A stretch of DNA of 64,000 nt from an uncultured Prevotellaceae bacterium (lineage in GTDB: Bacteria > Bacteroidota > Bacteroidia > Bacteroidales > Bacteroidaceae): positions 27,483-91,482 of the forward strand of contig CALFJA010000055.1 in the NCBI GenBank assembly GCA_937877605.1, written 5' to 3'. A program made the translations under genes and the position numbers. Under the pieces are notes generated by a model that was not told where the DNA came from, did no database searches, and worked only from the letters and a program-made list of their open reading frames with translations. Of the stretch, positions 1-8,613 are shown piece by piece. Positions within the stretch are counted from its first letter, which is position 1; the number at the start of each line of letters is the position of its first letter.

Positions 1-234
1 GGCATAGTGGATGTTCAGCGGAGCAAACCACTCTACACTGTAGGTGAGGAGCATGGTGTCGGTGACGCCTGCGTTGCGTTGCTGCACGAAATAGAATGTC
101 AGCCAAACGGACAGTGCCAACAGACAGGACGAGCCTGCCACCATGACCGCACGCACCTGATTGAGGTTGCGCGCCAGCCACAAGAACAGCAGCATTACAA
201 CGGGAATGACAACAAATAATGTAAGTATATTCAT
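1..234 (-). CDS. nuoM: NADH-quinone oxidoreductase subunit M (NuoM), 5' part only
   Basis: The first 78 codons of a membrane protein, cut by the window edge. The translation starts MNILTLFVVIPVVMLLFLWL, a first transmembrane helix, and continues with a second hydrophobic stretch before an amphipathic segment ending IHYA. It lies 17 nt downstream of nuoL at the end of the nuo cluster, exactly where the antiporter-like subunit M is expected; NuoM is one of the three proton-pumping subunits of the complex I membrane arm. The call rests on this position plus the hydrophobic N-terminus. The conserved helix-7 lysine and other diagnostic residues lie outside the window. Confidence 0.85.
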   Translation of the reverse strand, partial: MNILTLFVVIPVVMLLFLWLARNLNQVRAVMVAGSSCLLALSVWLTFYFVQQRNAGVTDTMLLTYSVEWFAPLNIHYA

Positions 235-251
235 AGTTTATGCCTCCTTTC

Positions 252-2210
252 TTAGATGCTTAACAAAACTAGGGTGAGTGCCACGGCTCCCGTAAGGAAC
301 CAGACAGCATACTTGCGTACATCGCCACTCTGCCACGGCCGGATGCTCTCGCCAGCCTCGCGGGTACCCCAGGCAACAAAGTTGAAGGTGCCGTCGATGA
401 TGTGACGGTCGAACCAGGCTATGGGCATGGAGACGAAACGGAAGATGACCTTGTGGGTCATGAACTGCCAAATCTCGTCCTGATAGAAGCGCTTGTAGGC
501 TGCACGGTGCAGACGCGGGAATGTTGCATACAACTTGTCGGCAATGGGCTGACGCTCACCTTTATATATATATGTGGCAAGGGCAATGCTCAGCACGGCC
601 ACCACAATGGATGTGCCGGCAACAGTCCAGTCGAGATGGATGTCGTAGGCCTGCCCACTGGCACTGACGAAATGGCCGAAGGGGATGAAACCGCCCACGA
701 TGGTCACCACGGAGAGGAATATCAAGGGGAAGGTCATGGTCCAAGGCGCCTCGTGCGGGGTGTGATGGGCATGCGCCTCCTTGTTTTCAGTTCCCCAGAA
801 AATGCCGTAATAGAGACGGAACATATAGAAGGCCGTCATGGCTGCCACACCGGTCATGATCCAACCCACCCAAGGGCTGTATTGCATGGCTGCCGTCAGA
901 ATTTCATCCTTAGAGAAGAAGCCTGAGAAGGGAGGTATGCCAGCAATGGCCAAACAACTGATGAGGAAGGTGATGTGGGTGATGGGCATGTACTTGCGCA
1001 AACCGCCCATCATGGACATCTCGTTGGAATGAACTGCGTGGATGATGCAACCGGCACACAAGAAGAGACAAGCCTTGAACATGGCATGGGTGAACAAATG
1101 GAACATACCTGCCATGTAGCCCAGCTGTGCATGGTTGTCAAGCACGGCACCGTGTCCTCCCGGCAGGCAAACGCCGAGTGCCACCATCATAAAGGCTATC
1201 TGCGAGATGGTGGAGAATGCCAATACGCGCTTGATGTCGCTCTGTGCACAGGCAACGGCTGCGGCATAGAAAGCGGTGAATACTCCCACCCAGACGATGA
1301 TGCCCATGGCCTGCGGGGCGTATTCTATCCACAACGGGAACATGCGTGCTACCTGGAACACACCTGCAACCACCATCGTGGCGGCGTGAATCAGTGCCGA
1401 CACCGGTGTGGGACCTTCCATTGCGTCGGGCAGCCAGATGTGAAGCGGGAACATTGCACTCTTACCGGCACCACCGATGAACATCAGCACCAATGCCGTA
1501 GGAAGGATAAAGGCTCCTGCGGCAACGGCCTTTGCTGCACTACCGGCAACAAACGGGGCTGCTCCTTCGCCCATCACGACATTGTCGATGAACGAGAAAC
1601 TGAACGAATCGGTGTAGTAGCCGAAGATAAGTATACCGATGAGGAAGAACATATCGGCAAAACGCGTTACGATGAAAGCCTTCTTCGAGGCTGCCACCGC
1701 AGCGTGCAACGGATAGTAGAATCCGATTAAAAGATAGGAACTCACACCCACCAACTCCCAGAAGAGGTACATCTGGAAGATGTTGGTTGCCACGACCAGT
1801 CCCAGCATGGACATGGTGAAGAGCGACAGGAAGGCATAGTAGCGCTGGAATCCTTTCTCGCCGTGCATATATCCGAACGAATAGATGTGCACCATGAGCG
1901 ATACCGTGGAGATGACAATGAGCATCACCACGGAAATGGGATCCAGAAGGATGCCAAGGTCAAAGTGAAGGTTACCCAGCGGCAACCAGGTGAAGTTAAA
2001 GGGCACGATTGTTGAGAAAGTGCCGTCGGCTCCACGCGGTGAGGTGAAATAGGTGTAGGCCGTCAGATAGGACAGTACGGTAACGGCACCGAGCACGGTC
2101 GTGCCAATCAGGCCAGCTGTCCTATGTGACATCTTCATCCCGGCAAGTCCAAGAAGCAGGAAAGAGAATGCAGGAAGAAGAAGGATCAATAATGTGAATG
2201 AATAATCCAT
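252..2210 (-). CDS. nuoL: NADH-quinone oxidoreductase subunit L (NuoL)
   Basis: A 652-residue polytopic membrane protein, the distal antiporter-like subunit of the respiratory complex I membrane arm. Visible NuoL/Mrp-family signatures include FWELVGVSSYLLIGFYY near residue 130, GAGKSAMFPLHIWLPDAMEG near 245-265 and PVSALIHAATMVVAG just after, with the lysines and histidines of the proton path. A long C-terminal helix region (about 480-600) precedes a last hydrophobic segment. Length is close to that of other NuoL proteins. It is co-transcribed with nuoK (16 nt upstream) and nuoM (17 nt downstream). Confidence 0.97.
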   Translation of the reverse strand: MDYSFTLLILLLPAFSFLLLGLAGMKMSHRTAGLIGTTVLGAVTVLSYLTAYTYFTSPRGADGTFSTIVPFNFTWLPLGNLHFDLGILLDPISVVMLIVISTVSLMVHIYSFGYMHGEKGFQRYYAFLSLFTMSMLGLVVATNIFQMYLFWELVGVSSYLLIGFYYPLHAAVAASKKAFIVTRFADMFFLIGILIFGYYTDSFSFSFIDNVVMGEGAAPFVAGSAAKAVAAGAFILPTALVLMFIGGAGKSAMFPLHIWLPDAMEGPTPVSALIHAATMVVAGVFQVARMFPLWIEYAPQAMGIIVWVGVFTAFYAAAVACAQSDIKRVLAFSTISQIAFMMVALGVCLPGGHGAVLDNHAQLGYMAGMFHLFTHAMFKACLFLCAGCIIHAVHSNEMSMMGGLRKYMPITHITFLISCLAIAGIPPFSGFFSKDEILTAAMQYSPWVGWIMTGVAAMTAFYMFRLYYGIFWGTENKEAHAHHTPHEAPWTMTFPLIFLSVVTIVGGFIPFGHFVSASGQAYDIHLDWTVAGTSIVVAVLSIALATYIYKGERQPIADKLYATFPRLHRAAYKRFYQDEIWQFMTHKVIFRFVSMPIAWFDRHIIDGTFNFVAWGTREAGESIRPWQSGDVRKYAVWFLTGAVALTLVLLSI

Positions 2211-2226
2211 AGTCTGAAACTGTTTA

Positions 2227-2541
2227 TTAATTCTTCATTTCTTGAATTCGATCAACCTGATCGCTCTTGAAATTACGGTATACATTTATAATAATAGCAA
2301 TGGCCACAGCGGTCTCGGCTGCGCTCACACCAATAGAGAATAGCGTAAAGAAGAAACCCTCGAAGAACTCATGATGAGGATAGATGATGCGGTTGAACAG
2401 CGCAAAGTTCATGTCAACGGCATTCAGAATGAGTTCCACGGAGATGAGCATGGCAATCAGGTTGCGACGGGTGACGAAACCAAACACACCGATGAAGAAC
2501 AGCAATGCACTGAATACGAAATAATAGCCTGCAGGTATCAT
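2227..2541 (-). CDS. nuoK: NADH-quinone oxidoreductase subunit K (NuoK)
   Basis: A 104-residue protein with three transmembrane helices. The start is set at MIPAGYYFVFSALLFFIG, which aligns with NuoK N-termini and overlaps the nuoJ stop as ATGA. The reading frame stays open 15 codons further upstream, but that part lies inside nuoJ and looks spurious. The family signature MLISVELILNAVDMNF carries the membrane-embedded glutamate essential for proton translocation in NuoK. GGAGGA lies a few bases upstream of the ATG. The gene sits between nuoJ and nuoL, as in other nuo operons. Confidence 0.96.
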   Translation of the reverse strand: MIPAGYYFVFSALLFFIGVFGFVTRRNLIAMLISVELILNAVDMNFALFNRIIYPHHEFFEGFFFTLFSIGVSAAETAVAIAIIINVYRNFKSDQVDRIQEMKN

Positions 2542-3059
2542 TCTTTCTCCTCCTTTCTTGCAATCATTATACCACCGATGATACATGCCAGGAGAAACAA
2601 CGAGATGAACTCGAAGGGAAGCACATACTGGTACTTCTCGGCCCCCATGAGGGTCTCTCCGACATAATCCATGCCGACTTCATCGCCCGCCATGGTGGTA
2701 AGTTTGTCAAATACATTATTCTTTACTAACACGAAAACAACCGTGGCAAATCCAAGCACTGAAAGAAGAAGACCACAGAGGACATTCTTCAACTTGAGAT
2801 TCTCTTGGATTCCCTGGAGCGTTTTCTTGTTAACCAACTGGATGGCAAATACATATAGCATGGTTATACCACCGGCGTATATGCTTATCTGGGCAGCACC
2901 AAGGAAGGTGTAGTCGAGCAGGAAATAGATGCCCGCCACGCCAAAGAGGACGAACAACAGGAATGTCGCAGCCCGCATGATTCGCTTGGTGGTCACACAC
3001 ATGATGGCAGAACCGAGTATGACTACTGCCAGCATGCAAAAAATGATCAAATTCGTCAT
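2538..3059 (-). CDS. nuoJ: NADH-quinone oxidoreductase subunit J (NuoJ)
   Basis: A 173-residue membrane subunit with five predicted hydrophobic segments. The conserved stretch AATFLLFVLFGVAGIYFLL near residues 30-50 and YAGGITMLYVFAIQL near 80-95 are typical of NuoJ and include the helix-3 region that forms a pi-bulge in solved complex I structures. The gene starts 5 nt after the nuoI stop and its own stop overlaps the nuoK start by four bases, suggesting translational coupling. Confidence 0.96.
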   Translation of the reverse strand: MTNLIIFCMLAVVILGSAIMCVTTKRIMRAATFLLFVLFGVAGIYFLLDYTFLGAAQISIYAGGITMLYVFAIQLVNKKTLQGIQENLKLKNVLCGLLLSVLGFATVVFVLVKNNVFDKLTTMAGDEVGMDYVGETLMGAEKYQYVLPFEFISLFLLACIIGGIMIARKEEKE

Positions 3060-3064
3060 ATCGA

Positions 3065-3598
3065 TTATTTTGTTTTGGTGTTAAACTTTCCTATTGTCAA
3101 AGGGGCGCCACCATCAATCAAGTTGGGAAGCGAGCCGCCATCATAGACTTCCTTGTCCAGATGCAGCACCAGACTCTCACGGTCGAAGACACTGTTCTCG
3201 AAGTCGTTGGTGAAATGGATGGCGTTGAAGTTGCATGCATTGGTACACAACTGACAGAACATGCAGTCGCCCAAATCGTATTTGTAGTCGAGCAACACGC
3301 GCTTCTTCTTGCCCGTTTCGGGGTCCTCCTGCATCTCGGAGAGTATGGTGATGGTTCCGTTGGGGCATGCCTTTTCGCACAAGGTACATGCCGTACAGTT
3401 GTATGACCCGTCTTCGTTGCGCACAAATGCCAGACGGCCACGGTGACGCTTCGATACATGAAGGGTCGTCTTGCGGTTCTCGGGATATTGTTCCGTCGAC
3501 TTCTTGGTGAAGAACTCCTTCAAGGTAACCTTCAAGCCCACGGCCAGGGTCTTTATGCCACTGCCGAGTTCACTGAAATATGATTGCTTGTTTTCCAT
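3065..3598 (-). CDS. nuoI: NADH-quinone oxidoreductase subunit I (NuoI), two [4Fe-4S] clusters
   Basis: A 177-residue peripheral subunit carrying clusters N6a and N6b of complex I. Two ferredoxin motifs are visible: CTACTLCEKACPNG near residue 70 and CMFCQLCTNACNFNAI near 112, each with the C-x2-C-x2-C-x3-C arrangement. It passes electrons toward NuoB and the quinone site. The N-terminal 40 residues (MENKQSYFSELGSGIKTLAV) form the membrane-facing amphipathic region usual for this subunit. It follows nuoH by 14 nt. Confidence 0.97.
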   Translation of the reverse strand: MENKQSYFSELGSGIKTLAVGLKVTLKEFFTKKSTEQYPENRKTTLHVSKRHRGRLAFVRNEDGSYNCTACTLCEKACPNGTITILSEMQEDPETGKKKRVLLDYKYDLGDCMFCQLCTNACNFNAIHFTNDFENSVFDRESLVLHLDKEVYDGGSLPNLIDGGAPLTIGKFNTKTK

Positions 3599-3612
3599 AT
3601 TATTCTATAGCA

Positions 3613-4698
3613 TTAAAGTGTCCAACCGAATGCAACAATCACCGTCATCAATATGATATTGATCAGTGCCAGTGGCATCAGGTATTTCCATTCCAACTTC
3701 AATATCTGGTCTATGCGGAGTCGCGGATAGGTCCAACGCACCCACATCAGCAGCCAGACAACAGCCAGCGTCTTCCCCATGAACCAAACGATGCCGGGAA
3801 TACAGTTCATCACGGTGTCGAAGCCCTCCGAGCCAATGTTGATGGGAGCCCAGCCACCGAGGAAGATAGTCACGGCAATACCAGAAATAACAAACAAGTT
3901 CATGAACTCTGCCAGGTAATAGAAACCAAAGCCCATACCTGAGTATTCGGTATGATAGCCTGCCGTCAATTCACTCTCGGCCTCTGCCAAGTCGAAAGGA
4001 CCACGGTTGGCTTCTGCATTGCCGGCAATGAGGAAGGTGATGAAGGCTATCAGGGCTGGAATGTGTCCCTGTACGATGAGCCAGTTCCAAGGCCCCGTCT
4101 GCTGCTCGACAATTGTGCTCACCTGCATCGTGCCCGTCAGGATGACCATTGCCACGAGTGTAAGGCCCAACGACATCTCATACGATATCATCTGCACTGC
4201 ACCGCGCATGGCAGATACGACGCTGTACTTGTTGTTACTGCCCCAACCGGCGAGAAAGATTCCCACAACGCCTATCGAAGAAATCGCAGTAATCAGAAAT
4301 ACGCCTACATTGAAGTCCAATACCTCAGCACCCTTGTTCCAAGGAAGGAACGAGAAAGTGCCGACAGAGGCTATTACAACAAGGAAGGGAGCAAGGCAAT
4401 AGAGAAACTTGTCAGCGCGGTCGACGATGAAGATTTCCTTTATCAGCATCTTAAGCACATCGGCTACAATCTGGAAAATACCCCAAGGGCCGACGCGGGT
4501 GGGACCCACACGGCACTGGAAAAATGCACACACCTTGCGCTCCATGTAGATCATGAGCATCGCTATCAGCGCATAGGCCGTCAGAATGAGGACGCCTACC
4601 AGCACACACTCAATCAAAACAGCCACACCGTTGCTCAAGCCAAGCGTTTCCAGCAGCAACCCTTCAAACCATTTTGTTACTAATGAAAAATCAAACAT
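3613..4698 (-). CDS. nuoH: NADH-quinone oxidoreductase subunit H (NuoH)
   Basis: A 361-residue polytopic membrane protein that forms the quinone channel at the heel of complex I. Diagnostic stretches are [20 protein letters not shown] (residues about 50-69), the acidic loop [20 protein letters not shown] near 235-255, and the C-terminal [13 protein letters not shown]. The eight or so hydrophobic segments match the family. A 57-bp gap separates it from nuoCD upstream, the longest inside this operon; that gap holds a dispersed repeat word. Confidence 0.97.
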   Translation of the reverse strand: MFDFSLVTKWFEGLLLETLGLSNGVAVLIECVLVGVLILTAYALIAMLMIYMERKVCAFFQCRVGPTRVGPWGIFQIVADVLKMLIKEIFIVDRADKFLYCLAPFLVVIASVGTFSFLPWNKGAEVLDFNVGVFLITAISSIGVVGIFLAGWGSNNKYSVVSAMRGAVQMISYEMSLGLTLVAMVILTGTMQVSTIVEQQTGPWNWLIVQGHIPALIAFITFLIAGNAEANRGPFDLAEAESELTAGYHTEYSGMGFGFYYLAEFMNLFVISGIAVTIFLGGWAPINIGSEGFDTVMNCIPGIVWFMGKTLAVVWLLMWVRWTYPRLRIDQILKLEWKYLMPLALINIILMTVIVAFGWTL

Positions 4699-4751
4699 AT
4701 TGGTTATTGTTAATCAGAACTCGCTACGCGCTTTGCATAGCAAAGAAATTG
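4697..4751. repeat. Two dispersed repeat words in the nuoCD-nuoH gap
   Basis: The gap holds a TTGGTTATTGTTAATCAG string (also found near 20260, 25935, 33620 and 44640) followed at 4718-4751 by AACTCGCTACGCGCTTTGCA and then TAGCAAAGAAAT. The second word contains a perfect 6-bp inverted repeat, CTTTGC/GCAAAG, with a 3-nt loop. Near-identical copies occur at 7418-7447 and, inverted, at 8438-8469. Located inside a transcribed operon, it would form a small RNA hairpin between two cistrons. A function is not evident. Confidence 0.7.
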
Positions 4752-4755
4752 TTTA

Positions 4756-6318
4756 TTACCTGTCTATATCAGGGATTACGAAATCGATGGCCGCACCTGC
4801 TGCCACGAGATCGGCAACCTTCTGCCCGCGAAGCATCGGATCCAAAGCGCCCACAAGGCTCAAACCCATCGGACGCAATTTTAAACGGTAGGGGCTCTTG
4901 TCGCCGCGAGAGTCCAAATAGACCCCAAACTCACCACTTGCACCCTCAACAGAGAAGTACCACTGACCCTCCGGAACCTTGATGATTGGCTTCTGCTTCA
5001 CATAGTAATCACCCTCCGGAATATTGTCTATAAGTTGTTCTATGATGTCCAGGCTCTGGTACATCTCCTCGATGTGCACAAGATAACGGTCCATCGAGTC
5101 GGCACCCGTCAGTGTGATCTGCTTCCACTCCACTTTGTCATACATGGCGTAAGGATGGTTCTTACGGACATCGTTGCACCAACCTGCCGCCCTTCCTGCA
5201 GGACCCGTCACACCATAGGCGACACAGGACGCTGCATCCATCGGACCGACACCTTCCAGGCGATTATGCGTGATGACATTATCGCCGAACACATCCATAT
5301 ACTCCTGAATCATCGGACGAAGATAACGGCACAGAGCCTTTACATTCTCCACAAAATGCTCGTCTATGTCTGCCTGCAGACCACCTATGCGGTAGTAGTT
5401 CTGTATCAGTCGGCCGCCAGTGGTCTCCTCCATCACATTGAGTACATGCTCCCTGTCGCGCATACAATACAGGAAAGCCGTCAGTGCACCCAGGTCCTGG
5501 GCACAGCAGCCGCAGTAGAGCAAGTGACTGTCCAGTCGCTGCAACTCGTCCATGATCGTACGGACATACTTGATGCGGTCCGTAAGTTCTATTTCCATAG
5601 CCTCCTCTATCACACCTACCAGCGCATGGCGGTGCATCATCGCCGAGAGATAGTTCAGGCGGTCGGTAAGAGCCAAAGTCTGCGGATAGGTGTAACTCTC
5701 GCACATCTTCTCAATACCACGGTGAATATAGCCAAGATGAGGATAAATGCGTTTCACGCGTTCGCCGTCAAGAACCGTTTGCAAGCGAAGAACACCATGC
5801 GTCGACGGATGCTGGGGACCAATGTTCACCACGAAGTCATCGTCCGTGAACAGTAAATTTTGCTTGCAGCCCAGTTTCCCGTTCTTGTCAAGGAAGTATT
5901 CACAACCATAGTTCGGTTCCTCATCGTCCGTCAGCGAATAACCGTCCTCACCCTCCCAGTCCTTGCGCAGGGGATAGCCCTTGAAGTCGTTCCGCAGGAA
6001 AAGACGGCGCAGGTCAGGGTGACCAAGGAACTTAATGCCGAAGAAGTCGTAAACCTCCCGTTCCAACAGATTCGCACCCGGCCAAAGGGATGTCACCGAA
6101 GCAACAACACACTCTTCTCCCACCTGCTTGGCCAGCGTCTTCACACTCGTTCGCTCGTGCGTCGCCGTGTTCTCAAGAATATATATACACCCCAGGCCTT
6201 CCGCACCGAAGTCCTCACCAATAATGGTCACAAGGAAATCATAGTGCGACTCATTCTTCAACCTTGCCATTACAGAGGCAAAATCATCGAAAGATAATAC
6301 AATAGAATTCAGTTTCAT
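4756..6318 (-). CDS. nuoCD: NADH-quinone oxidoreductase, fused subunits C and D (NuoCD)
   Basis: A 520-residue fusion of the 30-kDa-type NuoC domain (about 1-140) and the 49-kDa-type NuoD domain (about 160-520). NuoC is recognised by [19 protein letters not shown] and [20 protein letters not shown]. NuoD is recognised by [16 protein letters not shown] near residue 165, [14 protein letters not shown], and the C-terminal FVIPDIDR. NuoD helps form the quinone-reduction site with NuoB. Fused nuoCD is common in several phyla, including Bacteroidota. It lies 13 nt after nuoB. Neither nuoE, nuoF nor nuoG is present between it and nuoH, so the complex lacks the NADH-oxidising module here. Confidence 0.97.
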   Translation of the reverse strand: MKLNSIVLSFDDFASVMARLKNESHYDFLVTIIGEDFGAEGLGCIYILENTATHERTSVKTLAKQVGEECVVASVTSLWPGANLLEREVYDFFGIKFLGHPDLRRLFLRNDFKGYPLRKDWEGEDGYSLTDDEEPNYGCEYFLDKNGKLGCKQNLLFTDDDFVVNIGPQHPSTHGVLRLQTVLDGERVKRIYPHLGYIHRGIEKMCESYTYPQTLALTDRLNYLSAMMHRHALVGVIEEAMEIELTDRIKYVRTIMDELQRLDSHLLYCGCCAQDLGALTAFLYCMRDREHVLNVMEETTGGRLIQNYYRIGGLQADIDEHFVENVKALCRYLRPMIQEYMDVFGDNVITHNRLEGVGPMDAASCVAYGVTGPAGRAAGWCNDVRKNHPYAMYDKVEWKQITLTGADSMDRYLVHIEEMYQSLDIIEQLIDNIPEGDYYVKQKPIIKVPEGQWYFSVEGASGEFGVYLDSRGDKSPYRLKLRPMGLSLVGALDPMLRGQKVADLVAAGAAIDFVIPDIDR

Positions 6319-6331
6319 GGTGACTCCTCTC

Positions 6332-7048
6332 TTATTCGTTTTCTGTTTCCGGGTTCACTGCTGCGGAAAAATCTTCCGGAACATGCTCAATCACAATAGG
6401 GGCACGACGCTGCCGCTCGCTACTGCGCTTGCCACAGGCAAGAACCTCATTGCTCACTCCTTGCAAAGCCTCTTCCTTCGACTGCTTGTGGTTTGCGCCA
6501 CCGAAGAAACGCTCAGCCTTCACCTTACGCTGCAACTGCATCATGCCATACAGAATCGCCTCGGGACGAGGGGGGCAGCCGGGAATGAACACATCCACCG
6601 GAAGGATTTCCTCTATACCCTTCACCACATGATAGCTCGACTTGAACGGACCGCCCGAAATCGCACAGCCGCCAACAGCAATCACATACTTCGGCTCAGC
6701 CATCTCATCGTAAAGACGCTTCAACGCAGGGGCCATCTTATGCGTAATCGTACCTGCACACATAATCAAGTCAGCCTGACGGGGGGAGTTACGCGTCACC
6801 TCAAAGCCGAAACGAGCAAAGTCATAACGCGCACAACCAACAGCCATGAATTCTATACCACAACAAGAGGTCGCAAAAGTCAGCGACCATAGCGAGTTCG
6901 CACGACCCCAGTTTATCGCAGCGTCCAATGAGCCCACAACAAGGTTCACTCCGCCACGACGCAAGTCGGCTATCTGCTCCTCAAGGCACGCGTTGTCCTT
7001 GAACTCGCCATAGGCAATGTTCTTAATCTTAGGTCTCCTCATTCCCAT
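6332..7048 (-). CDS. nuoB: NADH-quinone oxidoreductase subunit B (NuoB), cluster N2
   Basis: A 238-residue subunit holding the terminal cluster N2. The ligands are visible: the tandem cysteines in TSCCGIEF, then MCAGTIT and PGCPPRPEA. The start is set at [10 protein letters not shown] because it aligns with the M-x-x-K-K-P-K-I-K start I recall for Bacteroidales NuoB and has AGGAG seven bases upstream; MRRPKIKN at 7042, which would make an ATGA overlap with nuoA, is the alternative. The frame is open further upstream but inside nuoA. The C-terminal 50 residues, rich in Arg, Glu and Ser, extend past the usual fold. Confidence 0.95.
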   Translation of the reverse strand: MGMRRPKIKNIAYGEFKDNACLEEQIADLRRGGVNLVVGSLDAAINWGRANSLWSLTFATSCCGIEFMAVGCARYDFARFGFEVTRNSPRQADLIMCAGTITHKMAPALKRLYDEMAEPKYVIAVGGCAISGGPFKSSYHVVKGIEEILPVDVFIPGCPPRPEAILYGMMQLQRKVKAERFFGGANHKQSKEEALQGVSNEVLACGKRSSERQRRAPIVIEHVPEDFSAAVNPETENE

Positions 7049-7386
7049 TCCAACGCTCCTTTCTTCCAGGCATAGGCAAGACCCAGCACTAACACAAACA
7101 AAAATCCGCCAATCGTTGCCAAAGCCCAAACGCCAAAGTGATGCACACTCACAGCCCAGGGGTACAGCAACACCGTCTCAATGTCGAACATCAAAAACAG
7201 AATCGCAAATAAATAATAGCCCACACTCAACGGCAACCACGAAGAGCCACGAGTGGGTATTCCGCACTCATAAGCCTCACCCTTCATGGGGGCATAGGAA
7301 CGGGGGCCTAACAGCTTCGCAACAACATAGGCGCCAAGCACCAGCGTCACACCCGTCAGGAACACCGTAATTAACAGTAAACTCAT
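7039..7386 (-). CDS. nuoA: NADH-quinone oxidoreductase subunit A (NuoA)
   Basis: A 115-residue protein with three transmembrane helices and the family loop YECGIPTRGSSWLPLSVGYYL (about residues 38-58), followed by AILFLMFDIETVLLYPWAV, which includes the conserved acidic pair in helix 2. First gene of the nuo operon. A TAACTTCG box lies about 70 nt upstream. Its stop overlaps the nuoB start region. Confidence 0.96.
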   Translation of the reverse strand: MSLLLITVFLTGVTLVLGAYVVAKLLGPRSYAPMKGEAYECGIPTRGSSWLPLSVGYYLFAILFLMFDIETVLLYPWAVSVHHFGVWALATIGGFLFVLVLGLAYAWKKGALEWE

Positions 7387-7417
7387 AGATATAAAATTGT
7401 TTAGTTCTCGTTCAGTT

Positions 7418-7447
7418 CACTCGCTACGCGCTTGCACAGCAAGAAAT
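7418..7447. repeat. Dispersed CTCGCTACGCGCTT word in the nuo leader
   Basis: The sequence CACTCGCTACGCGCTTGCAC, then AGCAAGAAAT, matches copies at 4718-4751 and, inverted, 8438-8469. It carries a short inverted repeat CTTGC/GCAAG. It sits between the nuo -7 box and nuoA, so it would be part of the 5' leader. Confidence 0.65.
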
Positions 7448-7453
7448 CGGGGG

Positions 7454-7461
7454 CGAAGTTA
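7454..7461 (-). promoter_or_regulatory. Putative -7 box (TAACTTCG) for the nuo operon
   Basis: On the minus strand TAACTTCG matches the Bacteroidota TAnnTTTG consensus at 7 of 8 positions and lies about 70 nt upstream of nuoA. No other good candidate was seen between it and nuoA. Confidence 0.5.
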
Positions 7462-7512
7462 CACAAAAAACAAAACAACACAAAACGCTTTTCGAAAAAT
7501 TCTCACCCAACA

Positions 7513-7576
7513 TTCCAAACGACCAAACCACCAAACACCCAAACGACCAAACGACCAAACGACTAAACGACCACAT
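7513..7576. repeat. 8-bp tandem array, 8 units of GACCAAAC type
   Basis: Eight contiguous 8-bp units: TTCCAAAC, GACCAAAC, CACCAAAC, ACCCAAAC, GACCAAAC, GACCAAAC, GACTAAAC, GACCACAT. It is followed by a CATTCCACCTTCCACATTCC string belonging to a second word family. The array overlaps the last codons of the BadF-type kinase on the other strand, and the variant unit GACTAAAC supplies that gene's TAG stop codon. Confidence 0.9.
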
Positions 7577-8417
7577 TCCACCTTCCACATTCCACCAAAC
7601 CCTCTATGGGACGAGGAAGTACACGACACAAACGCATACCGAATTCCTCACAAACTCTTTCCAACTGACTGCGAAAAACATGGGCCACACCGCCAACAGC
7701 ATAAATGTCCTGATGAGTTGCAGCATAGTGGCAGAGATTGTTCCGGAAGAACTGACGGAAGTTGTCAAGGACAAGTTGTAGGATAGCCGGTTCGCCAATG
7801 TTTTCCAACACAAAGGGCACTAACGAAGCAAGAAAACGATTGGCCTGGGGCTGACAATAGACACGGTCGATAATGTCCTCATAAGTGAGAGAATAAGCCT
7901 GAAACAACTTATCGCGCAGCTGGACACAAGAAGGATCTTTCAATAGTCTATTGAGCAGCATCCTCCCCAAAACTGCGCCACTCCCCTCATCGCCGAGAAT
8001 ATAGCCAAGCGGAGGTATTCGACAAACAATCCGCTGGCCGTCGTATAGGCAAGAATTCGAACCCGTACCGAGAATGCACACAAGCCCTGAATCCTCACCA
8101 CAGAGGGCATGCGCTGCACCAAGCAAATCGGAGTTAACCTCGATGGAAGCGCCGGGGAAATTTCTCTGGAGCAAGGCATGCATATCATCGGCGTAGTGAC
8201 CCGAGCAGCCTGCACCATAAAAATGGATACGGTGTATGGTCGCTGGTGATGTGGCTGACAACTGCGGCAACAATTCTTCGGCAATAACAGTTGACAACTG
8301 CGATTCACTGGCATGCACAGGCGACAGCCCCTGCGTGGTGAGGTATTGGGCGGTGCCATCTGCATGGATAAGCGCCCAGTCTGTCTTGGTGGCGCCACTG
8401 TCGGCAATAAGCATCAT
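7563..8417 (-). CDS. BadF/BadG-type (N-acetylglucosamine kinase-like) sugar kinase
   Basis: A 284-residue protein of the ASKHA ATPase fold. The phosphate-1 motif IADSGATKTDWALI is at residues 4-17, and GLVCILGTGSNSCLY near 115-130 and PLGYILGDEGSGA near 140-152 are the phosphate-2 and neighbouring glycine motifs of the BadF/GlcNAc-kinase family. It probably phosphorylates an amino sugar; the substrate cannot be told from sequence. The last residues (after GLVE) read CGRWNVVV. They are encoded by CTTCCACC-type and 8-bp repeat DNA rather than the short aromatic end I recall for relatives. The gene is divergent from the MscS gene. Start at 8417 or 8414. Confidence 0.82.
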   Translation of the reverse strand: MMLIADSGATKTDWALIHADGTAQYLTTQGLSPVHASESQLSTVIAEELLPQLSATSPATIHRIHFYGAGCSGHYADDMHALLQRNFPGASIEVNSDLLGAAHALCGEDSGLVCILGTGSNSCLYDGQRIVCRIPPLGYILGDEGSGAVLGRMLLNRLLKDPSCVQLRDKLFQAYSLTYEDIIDRVYCQPQANRFLASLVPFVLENIGEPAILQLVLDNFRQFFRNNLCHYAATHQDIYAVGGVAHVFRSQLERVCEEFGMRLCRVLPRPIEGLVECGRWNVVV

Positions 8418-8490
8418 TAGATTTACGGATTTTATAATTTCTTTGCTGCGCGAAGCGCGTTGCGAGTTCGGATTTACGATTTACGCTCAG
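8418..8490. repeat. ATTTACGGATTT strings flanking an inverted CTCGC word
   Basis: The divergent gap between the sugar kinase and the MscS gene holds AGATTTACGGATTTTATAAT, then the inverted copy of the CTCGCTACGCGCTT word (8438-8469), then GGATTTACGATTTACG. The ATTTACGGATTT string recurs inverted at 56590-56622. The kinase promoter must lie in this stretch, but no clean -7 box is visible on the minus strand. Confidence 0.6.
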
Positions 8491-8570
8491 ATGTCCAGTG
8501 CTGGAATGCGTTCGAGGAGCAAAAATAATGTTTTTTTGGGCAAGATGCATACAAGAATACAATTTATTTT

Positions 8571-8578
8571 TATTTTTG
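8571..8578 (+). promoter_or_regulatory. Putative -7 box (TATTTTTG) for the MscS gene
   Basis: TATTTTTG matches TAnnTTTG fully and lies 35 nt before the chosen ATG at 8614. It makes an upstream start in the open frame impossible. Confidence 0.65.
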
Positions 8579-8613
8579 CAGCAAAAGAAGCAATGAAATC
8601 TAAATACATATAT

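Noticed and set aside
7513..7576. 8-bp arrays considered as a CRISPR array
   Set aside because: Units are 8 bp with no spacers and there are no cas genes.
8236..8613. N-terminal extension of the MscS protein
   Set aside because: It overlaps the sugar kinase and lies upstream of the TATTTTTG box; the signal peptide starts at 8614.
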